DNA of 64,000 bases. Origin: Duganella sp. SG902. Lineage in GTDB: Bacteria; Pseudomonadota; Gammaproteobacteria; Burkholderiales; Burkholderiaceae_D. A program made the translations under genes and the position numbers. Where the stretch lies: positions 1-64,000 of the forward strand of contig NZ_JABMJK010000011.1 of NCBI RefSeq assembly GCF_013376005.1, read 5' to 3'. Shown in pieces: positions 1-6,262 of the stretch (position 1 is its first letter; each line of letters starts with the position of its first letter). Below the pieces are notes generated by a model. The model was not told the DNA's origin, searched no databases, and worked only from the letters and a program-made list of their open reading frames with translations.

Positions 1-50
1 GCCAGGCGCAAAATCCCAATAATCTGCTCGTCGGTAAATCGTTTCTTCAT
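1..50 (-). CDS. IS3-family transposase OrfA, 5' end only (cut by window edge)
   Basis: The minus strand reads MKKRFTDEQIIGILRLA before the window ends. This is the standard opening of the small OrfA helix-turn-helix protein of IS3-family elements, which binds the element ends and is made with OrfB as the active transposase. A GGAGG ribosome site lies just upstream of the ATG (revcomp of 54-58). Only 16 codons are visible, so the subgroup and the integrity of the element cannot be judged. No clear terminal inverted repeat was found in the next 50 bases. Confidence 0.75.
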   Translation of the reverse strand, partial: MKKRFTDEQIIGILRL

Positions 51-229
51 CTAGCCTCCATGTGTAAAAATATCATGAAGACTAACCAGCCGCATAGCTA
101 CAAAGTTCCGATCAGGTCAGTCCAGCTAAAGACCTGTCCTTTGAAGATCTTGAAAGCGCGCTAGATAAAGCGTTGAAATTTGACTGATGATTCTTGAGCA
201 GCCATGCGGCGGCGTTCGGCTGCGGATTC
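51..229. other. Insertion-sequence boundary and gene debris
   Basis: This stretch holds the presumed outer end of the IS3-type element and broken coding sequence. From about 98 to 187 the plus strand carries an open frame with no start codon that ends DLESALDKALKFD and a stop; it looks like the 3' end of a gene whose front was lost, but I do not recognise the protein. No promoter or intact gene is visible. Confidence 0.3.
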
Positions 230-367
230 ATGGGACTCGACCTATCGAACGTATCTCAGGGAGAGCTCGACGCGGTGGCAATTCGGTTAAACGGTCGGCC
301 AAGAAAGACGCTATACTACGATACGCCGGCTCAACGATTTAAACGATGTGTTGCGTCGACCGGTTGA
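230..367 (+). pseudogene. IS30-family transposase, C-terminal remnant
   Basis: The frame reads MGLDLSNVSQGELDAVAIRL, then NGRPRKTL, YYDTPAQRF and a stop 13 codons after TPA. The order DLS...SQ.ELD.VA..LN.RPRKTL...TPA matches the extreme C terminus of IS30-family DDE transposases, downstream of the catalytic residues. About 300 N-terminal residues are absent and the upstream sequence does not continue the family, so this is a dead fragment. Together with the IS3-type end at position 1 it marks this edge as a former insertion site. The family call rests on the short RPRKTL/TPA signature. Confidence 0.65.
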
Positions 368-562
368 ATCCACAGCCAATAGTAGACATATACAACTCAA
401 TGGAATATTGAGATTCGGGCAGAAATTTTGGCGTCCTGCTGTCCATTTTTTAAATATGGCACCCCATCTCGGAGATGAGGCTATCCGGATGTGGGTGAAG
501 GAATTAAATCTGAGCAACGGTCGCTTTATCAACATGCACTTGTAAAAGCCAGAATGGCATAC
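368..562. other. Gene-free stretch with coding debris
   Basis: No intact gene is visible. Short plus-strand runs with coding character (for example DVGEGIKSEQRSLYQHAL around 496-540) have no proper start and pass into the 3' end of the opposite-strand gene. They are probably remnants of a gene disrupted by the insertion events to the left. I do not recognise the product. Confidence 0.3.
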
Positions 563-994
563 CTACCGGCAAACCTCACTGCCGCCATCGAAGACTATCC
601 GCCAGGTCTTGGGCGCTTCCAGCCGCCAGATGGAGTTGAAGCGCGCGATCAGCTTGCCGTCCGGCGCATAGACCGGCCCCGAGGTGCGCGCCAGCGTGCC
701 GGAGGCCAGCACGTCGACCTGGTCCGGCTCCCATGAGAATGGCGCGGCCGGCTTGTCGAAGAACTTCTTCCAGCCGTCCGCCACCGCCTGCTTGCCGCGC
801 TGGGCGCGCTCGCCGGTCTCGAAGATCGTCTCCTCGGACAGGAAACTGACAAACGCCGCATGGTCGCGCGCCTTCATGGTGGCCGCGAACGCGCGCTCCA
901 CATTCGCCACTTCCTCCTGTATGCCAGTGAATACCGGCGCCGCATGCGCCCCTACGGTCAGCAACGCCGCCAGCGGAAAAGCCATCCATTTCAT
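563..994 (-). CDS. Secreted SnoaL-like / DUF4440-type protein
   Basis: A 143-residue protein with an N-terminal signal peptide (MKWMAFPLAALLTVGAHA, cleavage expected after about residue 18). The mature part fits the NTF2/SnoaL-like (DUF4440) alpha+beta barrel: a helical start with VERAFAATMKARDHAAFVSFLS, then the central ETIFETGERAQRGKQAVADGW block and a C-terminal sheet ending in the IWRLEAPKTWRIVFDGG strand. Such proteins act as small ligand-binding or isomerase-like domains; the substrate cannot be told. The ATG at 994 follows a GGGAG ribosome site. The same frame stays open upstream of this ATG through the opposite-strand toxin-antitoxin genes, but that extension is spurious. It is divergently arranged with the Xre gene. 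Confidence 0.8.
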   Translation of the reverse strand: MKWMAFPLAALLTVGAHAAPVFTGIQEEVANVERAFAATMKARDHAAFVSFLSEETIFETGERAQRGKQAVADGWKKFFDKPAAPFSWEPDQVDVLASGTLARTSGPVYAPDGKLIARFNSIWRLEAPKTWRIVFDGGSEVCR

Positions 995-1034
995 TGTGAT
1001 CTCCCTGTTTGTGGATCGGAAAATACTAGCACGG

Positions 1035-1063
1035 TTGCCTTTTATCCGAAAAAGGAGTATAAA
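1035..1063 (+). promoter_or_regulatory. Sigma-70-type promoter of the Xre/RES operon
   Basis: TTGCCT (1035-1040) and TATAAA (1058-1063) are separated by exactly 17 bases, about 20 bases before the antitoxin ATG. A GGAGG ribosome site follows at 1076-1080. Confidence 0.6.
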
Positions 1064-1069
1064 GACTCC
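1054..1069. promoter_or_regulatory. Candidate antitoxin operator
   Basis: The inverted repeat GGAGT-N6-ACTCC lies across the -10 element of the toxin-antitoxin promoter, where an autoregulatory Xre antitoxin would be expected to bind. The arms are only five bases, so the call rests mostly on position. Confidence 0.4.
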
Positions 1070-1084
1070 ATTACCGGAGGATTT

Positions 1085-1519
1085 ATGCTCAACTACGCCT
1101 ACCCCCGCAGCCGCTTCGAACCGACCGTACTGGTGGATCTGAACGCCAAGGCCGAGCGCGAGCGGCTGTCCAAGTCGGCCCTCAAGGGCTTTTTCAAGCT
1201 GGTCGCCACCTGGAAGGTGCGCGATGAGGACGCGCGCCAACTGCTGGGCGGCCTGTCCAACAGCGCCTACTACGACTGGAAAAAGAATCCGGAACGCACG
1301 TTGGAAGTCGACTGTATCACGCGCATTTCCTACCTGCTGGGTATCTACAAGGCGCTGCACATCATCTACGGCGACAAGCTGGCCGATGAATGGATCAGCC
1401 TGCCCAACAACAACCAGATCTTCGAAGGCCGCACGCCGCTGGCCTATATGCTGGGCGGCGGCCTGCTGGCCATGCAAACCGTGCGTCAGTTGCTGGACGC
1501 GCGCCGCGGAGGTCTGTAA
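1085..1519 (+). CDS. Xre/MbcA/ParS-type antitoxin (DUF2384) of a RES toxin pair
   Basis: A 144-residue protein next to a RES-domain toxin. The N-terminal half (about 20-80) carries the helical Xre-like segment, including LSNSAYYDWKKNPERTL. The C-terminal half (about 85-144) is the DUF2384 antitoxin-binding domain, with ISYLLGIYKALHIIYGD, then ADEWISLPNN and FEGRTPLAYMLGGGLLAMQ; the last block is the family hallmark that caps the toxin active site. The protein neutralises the RES enzyme and normally represses the operon. A GGAGG site precedes the ATG. The stop codon abuts the toxin GTG at 1520, implying translational coupling. Confidence 0.9.
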   Translation: MLNYAYPRSRFEPTVLVDLNAKAERERLSKSALKGFFKLVATWKVRDEDARQLLGGLSNSAYYDWKKNPERTLEVDCITRISYLLGIYKALHIIYGDKLADEWISLPNNNQIFEGRTPLAYMLGGGLLAMQTVRQLLDARRGGL

Positions 1520-2215
1520 GTGCCGGTCAGCCTCGTTCCATCCCTGCCCCTGACCACGCTGCGCCAGTTCGACACTTGCCGCCTGTTGCCCTCCCGCTTC
1601 GCGGACCTGGAGGATTCCGTCCTCGCGCCGCTGGCCGAGAGCGACGATCACCTGAGCGACCTGTTCGAGCTCGACAACGCCACCAACGCCCGCCTGCGCG
1701 CGCAAAACAGCGGCTCGGCCGGCATCAACGTCGATGAACTGGTGTTTGGCGTGCCGAACTTCCGCATCGTGAACGCCGCCTTCACCTATGCCCGTCCCGA
1801 GGGCAGCCGCTTCAACGACGGCCGCCGTGGCGCGTGGTACTGCGCGTTCGATGCCGAGACCGCGCTGGCGGAAGTCAGCTTCCATAAGGCGGTGGAATAC
1901 GCGGAGATCAACCGCTTCGACGACAGCGTGCAGTATCAATGCATGCTGGCCGACTTCACCGCCAGCTTCCACGACCTGCGCGGACAGGCGCGCTATGAGG
2001 ACTGCCTGTCGCCGGACAGCTATATCGCATCGCAAACGCTGGCCGAACGCCTGCTGGACAGCGGCTCGCTGGGCATCATCTACCCGAGCGTGCGGCACGC
2101 GGGCGGCACTAACCTCGCCTGCTTCCGCCCCGCGCTGGTGGGCAATGTTCGCAAAGGCGCGGCCTATCGGTTAACATGGCAAGGTGGCCCTGTACCGAAG
2201 ATAGAAATTATTTAA
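1520..2215 (+). CDS. RES-domain toxin (NAD+-degrading family)
   Basis: A 231-residue RES-domain protein. The domain signature is visible: an Arg in the SRFNDG turn (about residue 95), the block GAWYCAFDAETALAEVSFH with the conserved Glu, and the C-terminal Ser in YPSVRHAGGTNLACFRP. RES toxins of characterised Xre-RES systems act as NAD+ glycohydrolases/phosphorylases and arrest growth by depleting NAD+; that activity is inferred from the family. The GTG start at 1520 directly follows the antitoxin stop, and a GGAGG site lies at 1508-1512 inside the antitoxin gene. All three signature residues are present, so it is probably functional. Confidence 0.9.
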   Translation: MPVSLVPSLPLTTLRQFDTCRLLPSRFADLEDSVLAPLAESDDHLSDLFELDNATNARLRAQNSGSAGINVDELVFGVPNFRIVNAAFTYARPEGSRFNDGRRGAWYCAFDAETALAEVSFHKAVEYAEINRFDDSVQYQCMLADFTASFHDLRGQARYEDCLSPDSYIASQTLAERLLDSGSLGIIYPSVRHAGGTNLACFRPALVGNVRKGAAYRLTWQGGPVPKIEII

Positions 2216-2217
2216 AC

Positions 2218-2547
2218 ATGCAAACCAAACCAGAAAAAGACCTCGAACTCCGCGACAAAGTAAACCGCGAAACAGCACGCCTGCCTTGGACCGAGCTGCT
2301 CAAGCATTTCGCGCAGGGGAACGTGGTGTGGGTGGCCAATTCGCTGGATCTGGTGGATGTCGCCGTGCGTATCTCACACGACGACAAGGCCAACATCAGC
2401 CAGTGGATGAATGCCGGCCTGCTGGCCAAAGTCAGCGACCAACAGGCGCAGGAATGGCTGACCACGCACGCCCAGCTGTGGGCGTGCGTGGTCAGCCCGT
2501 TTATTCTGGTACAGCAGGAAAAAGCCGTACCAGCCAACATCCACTGA
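2218..2547 (+). CDS. DUF2288 family protein
   Basis: A 109-residue cytosolic protein matching the DUF2288 family, with the central TARLPWTELLKHFAQGNVVWV and the later VVSPFILVQQ. The function of the family is unknown. The ATG lies two bases after the RES stop, so it is probably translated from the toxin-antitoxin transcript. That may be chance, since DUF2288 genes are generally not described as toxin-antitoxin members. The gene ends directly against the convergent amylase gene with no spacer, leaving no room for a conventional terminator. Confidence 0.75.
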   Translation: MQTKPEKDLELRDKVNRETARLPWTELLKHFAQGNVVWVANSLDLVDVAVRISHDDKANISQWMNAGLLAKVSDQQAQEWLTTHAQLWACVVSPFILVQQEKAVPANIH

Positions 2548-4404
2548 TCAGAACTTGAAGCTGCCCGCGTCCAGCGTCAGCGTGCCGCCGCATGCTGGCG
2601 TGGTGGCCTCGCGATTGCCGCTGGCAGTCGACTGATTGCTCTCCCAGACGGTGCTGACGCCGTATTTCATGAACTTATACTGGAAGGCCGTCGCCGGCGG
2701 CAACTGGAAGGTGCGCGACCACGGCACGTTGGCGCCGCTGCCTTCGATGTTCAACTGATTGCTGCTGCCCTGCACCCAGTTGCCCAACTGCGCCAGGTTG
2801 CCGACCACATAAACGTTCTGGCCGAAGACCGTATTGGCGTTCGCCACGCGGAAGGTCACCGGCACCGAGGTGCAAGTGCCACCACCACCGCTGCCGCCGA
2901 TTTTCTGATTGACGTGCAGCGCCACCGCCGGCACCACCGAGCCGCCATTGGCCGGAATGCTCACACTGATCACGCCATTGCTGCCCACGGTGACGCTGTC
3001 GCTGCCGCACGCGGTGCCGGCGGCGTTCAGCACGCCATGCACCACGTTGCAGTAAGTCCCCGCCGGCAGTCCGGTTTGCAGCGTCGCGTTCCACACAGCG
3101 TTTTCATTGTTGATCGCGACAAAGCCTTTGGCGCCACGGCCGAAGGCGATCTGGTTGCCGGTGCCATTGGTGAAGTAATCCACGCCCTGCCCCGAGGTGG
3201 CGGCGCGGAACGCCACCATGTTGGCGATATCGCTCCAGCGGTGGATGAAGTCCCAGTTCTGGTTAATCAGCGGATTGCCGCTGGCGTCGAACGGACTGGC
3301 GCTTGGCGGCGCCTGATCGTAGCTGGTGAAGCGGAAGCCGGAATGCAGCTGCGCCGAACCGTACGGCCACGCCAGCATGAAGATGTTGGCCAGGTCGTAG
3401 CGCTTGGTGCCTTGCGTGTCGTTGGTGGTGCCCGAGACGTAGTTGCTGGCCACCAGCGAGCTGCCGTTGCGCTCCGTATCCCAGTTGTTGACGAACACCG
3501 TCGCCTTATCGCTCGGCACAAAGCCCCAGGTGCCGCCCCAGTTGCCCGGGGTGCCCATGATGGAGCGGATCTGCGACAGGTTGGCGCCGTTCTCGTTGCG
3601 GAACACGGCTTTCATCGCATAGGTGAACTGGAATTCGTTCAGCGTGCCATTCGGGTAGTAATCCGAGCGCACCACGTTGCTGTCCGGGATGACCTCCTGC
3701 GTCACCCACAGCGTTTCGCCGGAGGTGGTGGTGCGCGTAACGCCGTTCAGGATGGCCGTGATGTCGGAAGCCAGCATGTGCTTGGCGGCGTCGAAGCGGA
3801 AGCCGTCCACGCCCATGTTGATCAACTTGGTGAGGAAGTTTTTGACCTGGCCTTGCACATAGGTCCCTTCCGTCTTCAGGTCCGGCAGGCCGCTCAGGCG
3901 GCAGTTGACCACGTTGTAGCGGTTGCCGGGCGAACCGTAATCGCCACCTGCGATATCGCAGGCCGGATGGAAATCGCTGCCACTGAAGTACGGATAAGTG
4001 AGCGACGACGAATTCCAGGTCGAGCCATCCGTCGCCGTGCCGGCGCCGGCCGCAAGATGGTTGACCACCACGTCCACATACACGCGCACCTTGGCGGCGT
4101 GGCAGGTGTTGACCATGGCCTGGAATTCGGCCTCTGTACCCATATTACTTTTCAACGAAACGAAGTTGACCGGCTGGTACACGTCCCACCACGCGCCCAA
4201 GCTGGCCGAGGCCTGCGGCGGCGAGACTTGTACCGCGCCAAAGCCTTGCGGCCCGAGCCAGTTGGTGCACTCCTTGGCGATATCGTTCCACTTCCAGCGG
4301 AACATCTGGACCGAGGTGTCGGCCGGGTTGAAGGCGGCGTGCGCCGGCCCCGTTGCGGCGCCGGCCAAAATGCCGGCCGCCAGCAGCGATTTCATGATTG
4401 TCAT
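2548..4404 (-). CDS. Secreted alpha-amylase, GH13 with C-terminal CBM20
   Basis: A 618-residue extracellular alpha-amylase that hydrolyses internal alpha-1,4 bonds of starch. A signal peptide (about 1-23, ending GPAHA) precedes the TIM barrel. Visible GH13 regions: DVVVNH (111-116), GFRFDAAKH (201-209, nucleophile Asp205), TQEVIP (acid/base Glu237) and FVNNWDTE (from 304, transition-state Asp309). Region IV normally reads FVDNHD; here the conserved His is Trp. From about residue 515 the C terminus is a starch-binding CBM20 module (VTFRVANANT...GNLAQLGNW...FQYKF), after a Gly-rich linker. The first ATG is preferred because GGAG lies seven bases upstream. An inverted repeat upstream (4457-4471) may control it. 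Confidence 0.93.
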   Translation of the reverse strand: MTIMKSLLAAGILAGAATGPAHAAFNPADTSVQMFRWKWNDIAKECTNWLGPQGFGAVQVSPPQASASLGAWWDVYQPVNFVSLKSNMGTEAEFQAMVNTCHAAKVRVYVDVVVNHLAAGAGTATDGSTWNSSSLTYPYFSGSDFHPACDIAGGDYGSPGNRYNVVNCRLSGLPDLKTEGTYVQGQVKNFLTKLINMGVDGFRFDAAKHMLASDITAILNGVTRTTTSGETLWVTQEVIPDSNVVRSDYYPNGTLNEFQFTYAMKAVFRNENGANLSQIRSIMGTPGNWGGTWGFVPSDKATVFVNNWDTERNGSSLVASNYVSGTTNDTQGTKRYDLANIFMLAWPYGSAQLHSGFRFTSYDQAPPSASPFDASGNPLINQNWDFIHRWSDIANMVAFRAATSGQGVDYFTNGTGNQIAFGRGAKGFVAINNENAVWNATLQTGLPAGTYCNVVHGVLNAAGTACGSDSVTVGSNGVISVSIPANGGSVVPAVALHVNQKIGGSGGGGTCTSVPVTFRVANANTVFGQNVYVVGNLAQLGNWVQGSSNQLNIEGSGANVPWSRTFQLPPATAFQYKFMKYGVSTVWESNQSTASGNREATTPACGGTLTLDAGSFKF

Positions 4405-4456
4405 GTGCGATCTCCAGTGTAGTTATGATTCGGGAAACAATGTCTCCCGCACAAAA

Positions 4457-4471
4457 TGTAGCAGAACTACA
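4457..4471. promoter_or_regulatory. Candidate operator TGTAG-N5-CTACA upstream of the amylase
   Basis: A perfect 5+5 inverted repeat, TGTAGCAGAACTACA, lies 52-67 bases upstream of the amylase ATG in the divergent amylase/arabinanase spacer. The position suits a sugar-responsive repressor or activator, but the protein is not identifiable here. A related half-site occurs upstream of the liv operon. Confidence 0.4.
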
Positions 4472-4519
4472 GTAAACAGCAATCGTGCTCAGCACATGGA
4501 AGCGGTGCCATTCTGTTCT

Positions 4520-4536
4520 TTGTAATCAAAGTACAA
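4520..4536. promoter_or_regulatory. Second inverted repeat in the amylase/arabinanase spacer
   Basis: TTGTA-N7-TACAA forms a short symmetrical site midway between the divergent amylase and arabinanase genes. It could be a second operator; the arms are short and chance is possible. Confidence 0.25.
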
Positions 4537-4640
4537 CAGCGATACGATTCCGCGCATCGCGCGCGAACAAAAAGTCATTGGACGCTCGCCCGACCGGCGG
4601 CGCAGCATGAAAAGACACAAAACACAACAACGGAGACCTT

Positions 4641-5561
4641 ATGTTCAAGCACCTGAAGCAAGGGGCGGCGTGCGCTATCGCCCTGCTCGCCCTGTCGGCG
4701 CAAGCCGCCACCTGGACCCTCAGCGGTGACCTCGTCACCCACGACCCCGACCTGTACAAGGAAAACAGTACCTGGTGGATCGTTGAAACGAGCGACACCG
4801 GCATCGGCGTCAAATACTCGGCCGACGGCCACGCCTGGAAACAGGGCGTCAGCATTTTCGGCAATGGCCTGTCGTGGTGGGGGCAATACAATGGCAACAG
4901 CAAGACCGTATGGGCGCCGGATGTCCATGTCTGGAACGGCAAGGCCATTTTGTATTACGCCGTCTCGACCTTCGGTTCGCAGAAATCGGCCATCGGCCTG
5001 GCGACGGCATCCAGCATCGCCACCGGCAACTGGACCGACCAGGGCGTTGTGCTGACCTCGGCACCGGGCGGTGATTTCAACGCCATCGATCCCAACTTCT
5101 TTGTCGACAAAGCCGGCCAGCCCTGGCTGAGCTACGGCTCGTTCTGGACCGGCATCTACACCACCCGCGTGGATGCGAACACGCTCAAGCCGATCGGCTC
5201 GCGCTACCATCTGGCAGCCGACAGCAGCGGCATCGAGAATGCCTTCATCATGTCGAACGGTTCTTACTACTACCTGTTCGTTTCCAAGGGCACTTGCTGC
5301 GCGGGCGCCAACAGCACCTATCACATCTCCTACGGCCGTTCGACCAGCATTACCGGTCCTTATCTCGACAAGAACGGCGTCAACATGCTGAATGGTGGCG
5401 GCACCACGCTGGACGCGGGTGGCGGACGCTTCATCGCGCCGGGCGGCGAATCGGTCAGCAACGGCGTGATGGCGCGTCATGAACTGGACAGCCAGAACGG
5501 CTACAACGGCGTGCTGTTCATGAATGACCTGACCTTCGTCAACGGCTGGCCGACTTACTGA
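4641..5561 (+). CDS. Secreted endo-1,5-alpha-L-arabinanase, GH43
   Basis: A 306-residue protein with a signal peptide (about 1-22, ending ALSAQA) and a single five-bladed beta-propeller GH43 domain. The three catalytic acids sit in family motifs: Asp in LVTHDPDLYKENSTWW (general base), Asp in FNAIDPNFF (pKa modulator) and Glu in SSGIENAFIM (general acid). The blocks NGLSWWGQYNGNSKTVWAPDV and YGSFWTGIY are typical of arabinan endohydrolases. It would cut the arabinan side chains of pectin outside the cell. A GGAGA site precedes the ATG. Its stop overlaps the next start (TGATG), so the two are co-translated. Confidence 0.88.
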   Translation: MFKHLKQGAACAIALLALSAQAATWTLSGDLVTHDPDLYKENSTWWIVETSDTGIGVKYSADGHAWKQGVSIFGNGLSWWGQYNGNSKTVWAPDVHVWNGKAILYYAVSTFGSQKSAIGLATASSIATGNWTDQGVVLTSAPGGDFNAIDPNFFVDKAGQPWLSYGSFWTGIYTTRVDANTLKPIGSRYHLAADSSGIENAFIMSNGSYYYLFVSKGTCCAGANSTYHISYGRSTSITGPYLDKNGVNMLNGGGTTLDAGGGRFIAPGGESVSNGVMARHELDSQNGYNGVLFMNDLTFVNGWPTY

Positions 5562-6244
5562 TGCGGCAGCGCCACGTACTGGCCGGCGTGGCGGCGGCGC
5601 TGTTGGCGGCGGTGACGGTGTACGTCCCGCAGCCGACAGCCGAAGCGCCAGCCGCCGCGCCGCCCACGGAAGCGCGCGCGCCGACAGCGGCCGCCGCGCG
5701 CTTTCTGCGTGAGCTGGGAAATGGCGATCCCGGTTCGCAAATCGAGATCGCGCTGACCGACACGCAAGACCTGATCGCCGATTTCGCGCTGCGCGAGATC
5801 ATGGATTACTACCTGCTGGGGCGCAGCGACGCGGACCGCCTGCAGGCGCTGACCGATCATCTGCGGCGCACATTGCCGCCTGCGGCTGCGCGCGATGCCG
5901 AACAACTGGCGCAAAGTTATAGCGCCTACCTGGCCGAGCATGACACGCTGCTGGCCGCCCAAAACTTCCAGGAACGGCCCGATCCTGGGCGGCTGGCGAG
6001 CTGGCAGCAGCAGCAACGCCAGCTGCGCCTGCGCATGCTGGGCCCCAAGGTCTACGAGGAATGGTTCGGCAACGAGGATGCCTATCTCACGCAAGCGCTG
6101 GCGGAAGCCTCCCAGCCCCCAACCGGTCCGCCAGCGAACGAGGACGAGGCCCGCCACCGCGAGCACATGCGGCAAGTGCTGCGCGATGCGGTTGGCCCGG
6201 CGCGGCCAGCGTCACGTTATACGCCGCAGGCCAGCATCAACTAA
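5561..6244 (+). CDS. Short lipase-chaperone-like (LifO-like) protein coupled to the arabinanase
   Basis: A 227-residue protein starting with a membrane anchor or uncleaved signal (about 5-22) and an Ala/Pro-rich linker. Residues 78-86 read LREIMDYYL, matching the RxxFDY(F/C)L motif of lipase-specific foldases. The helices that follow (AARDAEQLAQSYSAYLAEHD; EEWFGNEDAYLTQALAEA) parallel those of the true LifO at 51102-52031 (TEAKRLLDAYLTYKRALVD; TYFSNEEIAGLFSASDAYD). It is about 80 residues shorter and lacks the SMAGTRPDGAV block seen in that LifO. The ATG overlaps the arabinanase stop (TGATG), the same junction found between lipA and lifO. No lipase lies beside it, so its client may be the arabinanase or an unlinked enzyme; that part is inference. 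Confidence 0.6.
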   Translation: MRQRHVLAGVAAALLAAVTVYVPQPTAEAPAAAPPTEARAPTAAAARFLRELGNGDPGSQIEIALTDTQDLIADFALREIMDYYLLGRSDADRLQALTDHLRRTLPPAAARDAEQLAQSYSAYLAEHDTLLAAQNFQERPDPGRLASWQQQQRQLRLRMLGPKVYEEWFGNEDAYLTQALAEASQPPTGPPANEDEARHREHMRQVLRDAVGPARPASRYTPQASIN

Positions 6245-6262
6245 GCGCGGTGGCCCGCGCGA

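Noticed and set aside
491..736. Plus-strand ORF with a plausible N-terminal part
   Set aside because: Its second half is antisense to the SnoaL-like gene and no start signal precedes it; at most the first 20 codons are old coding debris.
995..2098. Upstream extension of the SnoaL-like gene frame on the minus strand
   Set aside because: It runs antisense to the Xre and RES genes, which have strong domain evidence; the signal peptide and ribosome site at 994 define the start.
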